A DNA stretch of 64,000 nt from contig RPFO01000288.1 in NCBI GenBank assembly GCA_009746045.1, forward strand, positions 1,416,911-1,480,910, in the 5' to 3' direction. Positions 63,801 through 64,000 of this stretch are shown here, piece by piece. The DNA is from Mesostigma viride (taxonomy: Eukaryota; Streptophyta; Mesostigmatophyceae; Mesostigmatales; Mesostigmataceae). The translations under genes and the position numbers were made by a program. Every line of letters starts with the position of its first letter. The first letter of the stretch is position 1. A model generated the notes under the pieces. The model was not told the DNA's origin. It made no database searches and saw nothing but the letters and a program-made list of their open reading frames with translations.

Positions 63801-64000
63801 CTGGTTGTCTCATCAAGACCACGGTCCGTGCAGTGATGTCCCACCTGTGCTGGTTGTCTCATCAAGACCATGGTCTGTGCAGTGATGTCCCACCTGTGCT
63901 GGTTGTCTCATCAAGACCACGGTCCGTGCAGTGATGTCCCACCTGTGCTGGTTGTCTCCTCAAGACCACGGTCCGTGCAGTGATGTCCCACCTGTGCTGG
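54806..64000. repeat. 49-bp satellite array, right block, about 187 copies, continues past the window
   Basis: Same monomer as the left block. Marker variants show large internal duplications. The stretch 59393-59677 recurs at 60340-60624 (947 bp apart). The stretch 60115-60363, with the rare GTGGAGTGCTGTCCC variant, recurs at 63090-63338 (2975 bp apart). The unique GGTTAATG variant recurs at 55661 and 58542 (2881 bp apart). Confidence 0.97.

Noticed and set aside
46470-64000. Direct repeats of regular length resembling a CRISPR array
   Set aside because: Monomers are contiguous with no unique spacers, and the genome is eukaryotic; it is satellite DNA.

Overview
The window is nuclear DNA of a green, photosynthetic eukaryote, most likely a green alga; I cannot place it further. 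The evidence is one host gene, psbP (oxygen-evolving enhancer 2), with a spliceosomal intron, a bipartite thylakoid-lumen targeting peptide and eukaryotic poly(A) signals. Almost everything else is retrotransposon or satellite DNA.

Layout. 1-2034: host flank with a LINE-ORF1-like frame and short AT-rich repeats. 2035-36957: a 35-kb nest of LTR retrotransposons, each bounded by a 5-bp target-site duplication (TSD). The outer element (LARD-A1, plus strand, no recognisable genes, TSD ACAGG) carries a TIR-flanked 1.7-kb insert (4364-6097) and a complete Copia-like element on the minus strand (6892-14740, TSD ACTAG). Its 3' LTR is split by a minus-strand Ty3/gypsy chromovirus (18069-36485, TSD GGTGT). 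The pol gene of that chromovirus is in turn split by a second LARD-A copy (23096-29653, TSD CCTGG) whose two LTRs look identical. The order of insertion can be read directly from this.

36963-40586: host DNA with psbP on the minus strand (exons 38364-38906 and 37761-38000). 40587-64000: tandem-repeat territory made of four arrays in a row: 10 bp, 22 bp (about 180 copies), 12 bp and 49 bp (about 290 copies, running off the window edge). A small gag-only retrotransposon (TR-GAG type, 51606-54805, TSD GTGAT) sits in the 49-bp array.

The most unusual content is in the retroelements. The Copia-like element has integrase, then a retropepsin-like domain, then reverse transcriptase, which is not the normal order. 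Its gag and pol share one frame separated by a single TGA, and it has an unrecognised 261-residue leader ORF ending just before a good 3' splice site ahead of gag. The chromovirus carries an RNase-H1-type hybrid-binding domain ORF before gag and an unrecognised ORF of roughly 800 codons after the integrase. The gene-less LARD-A family shares a nearly identical primer-binding site and a similar polypurine tract with the chromovirus, which suggests mobilisation in trans. All of this was read by eye; no database search was run.
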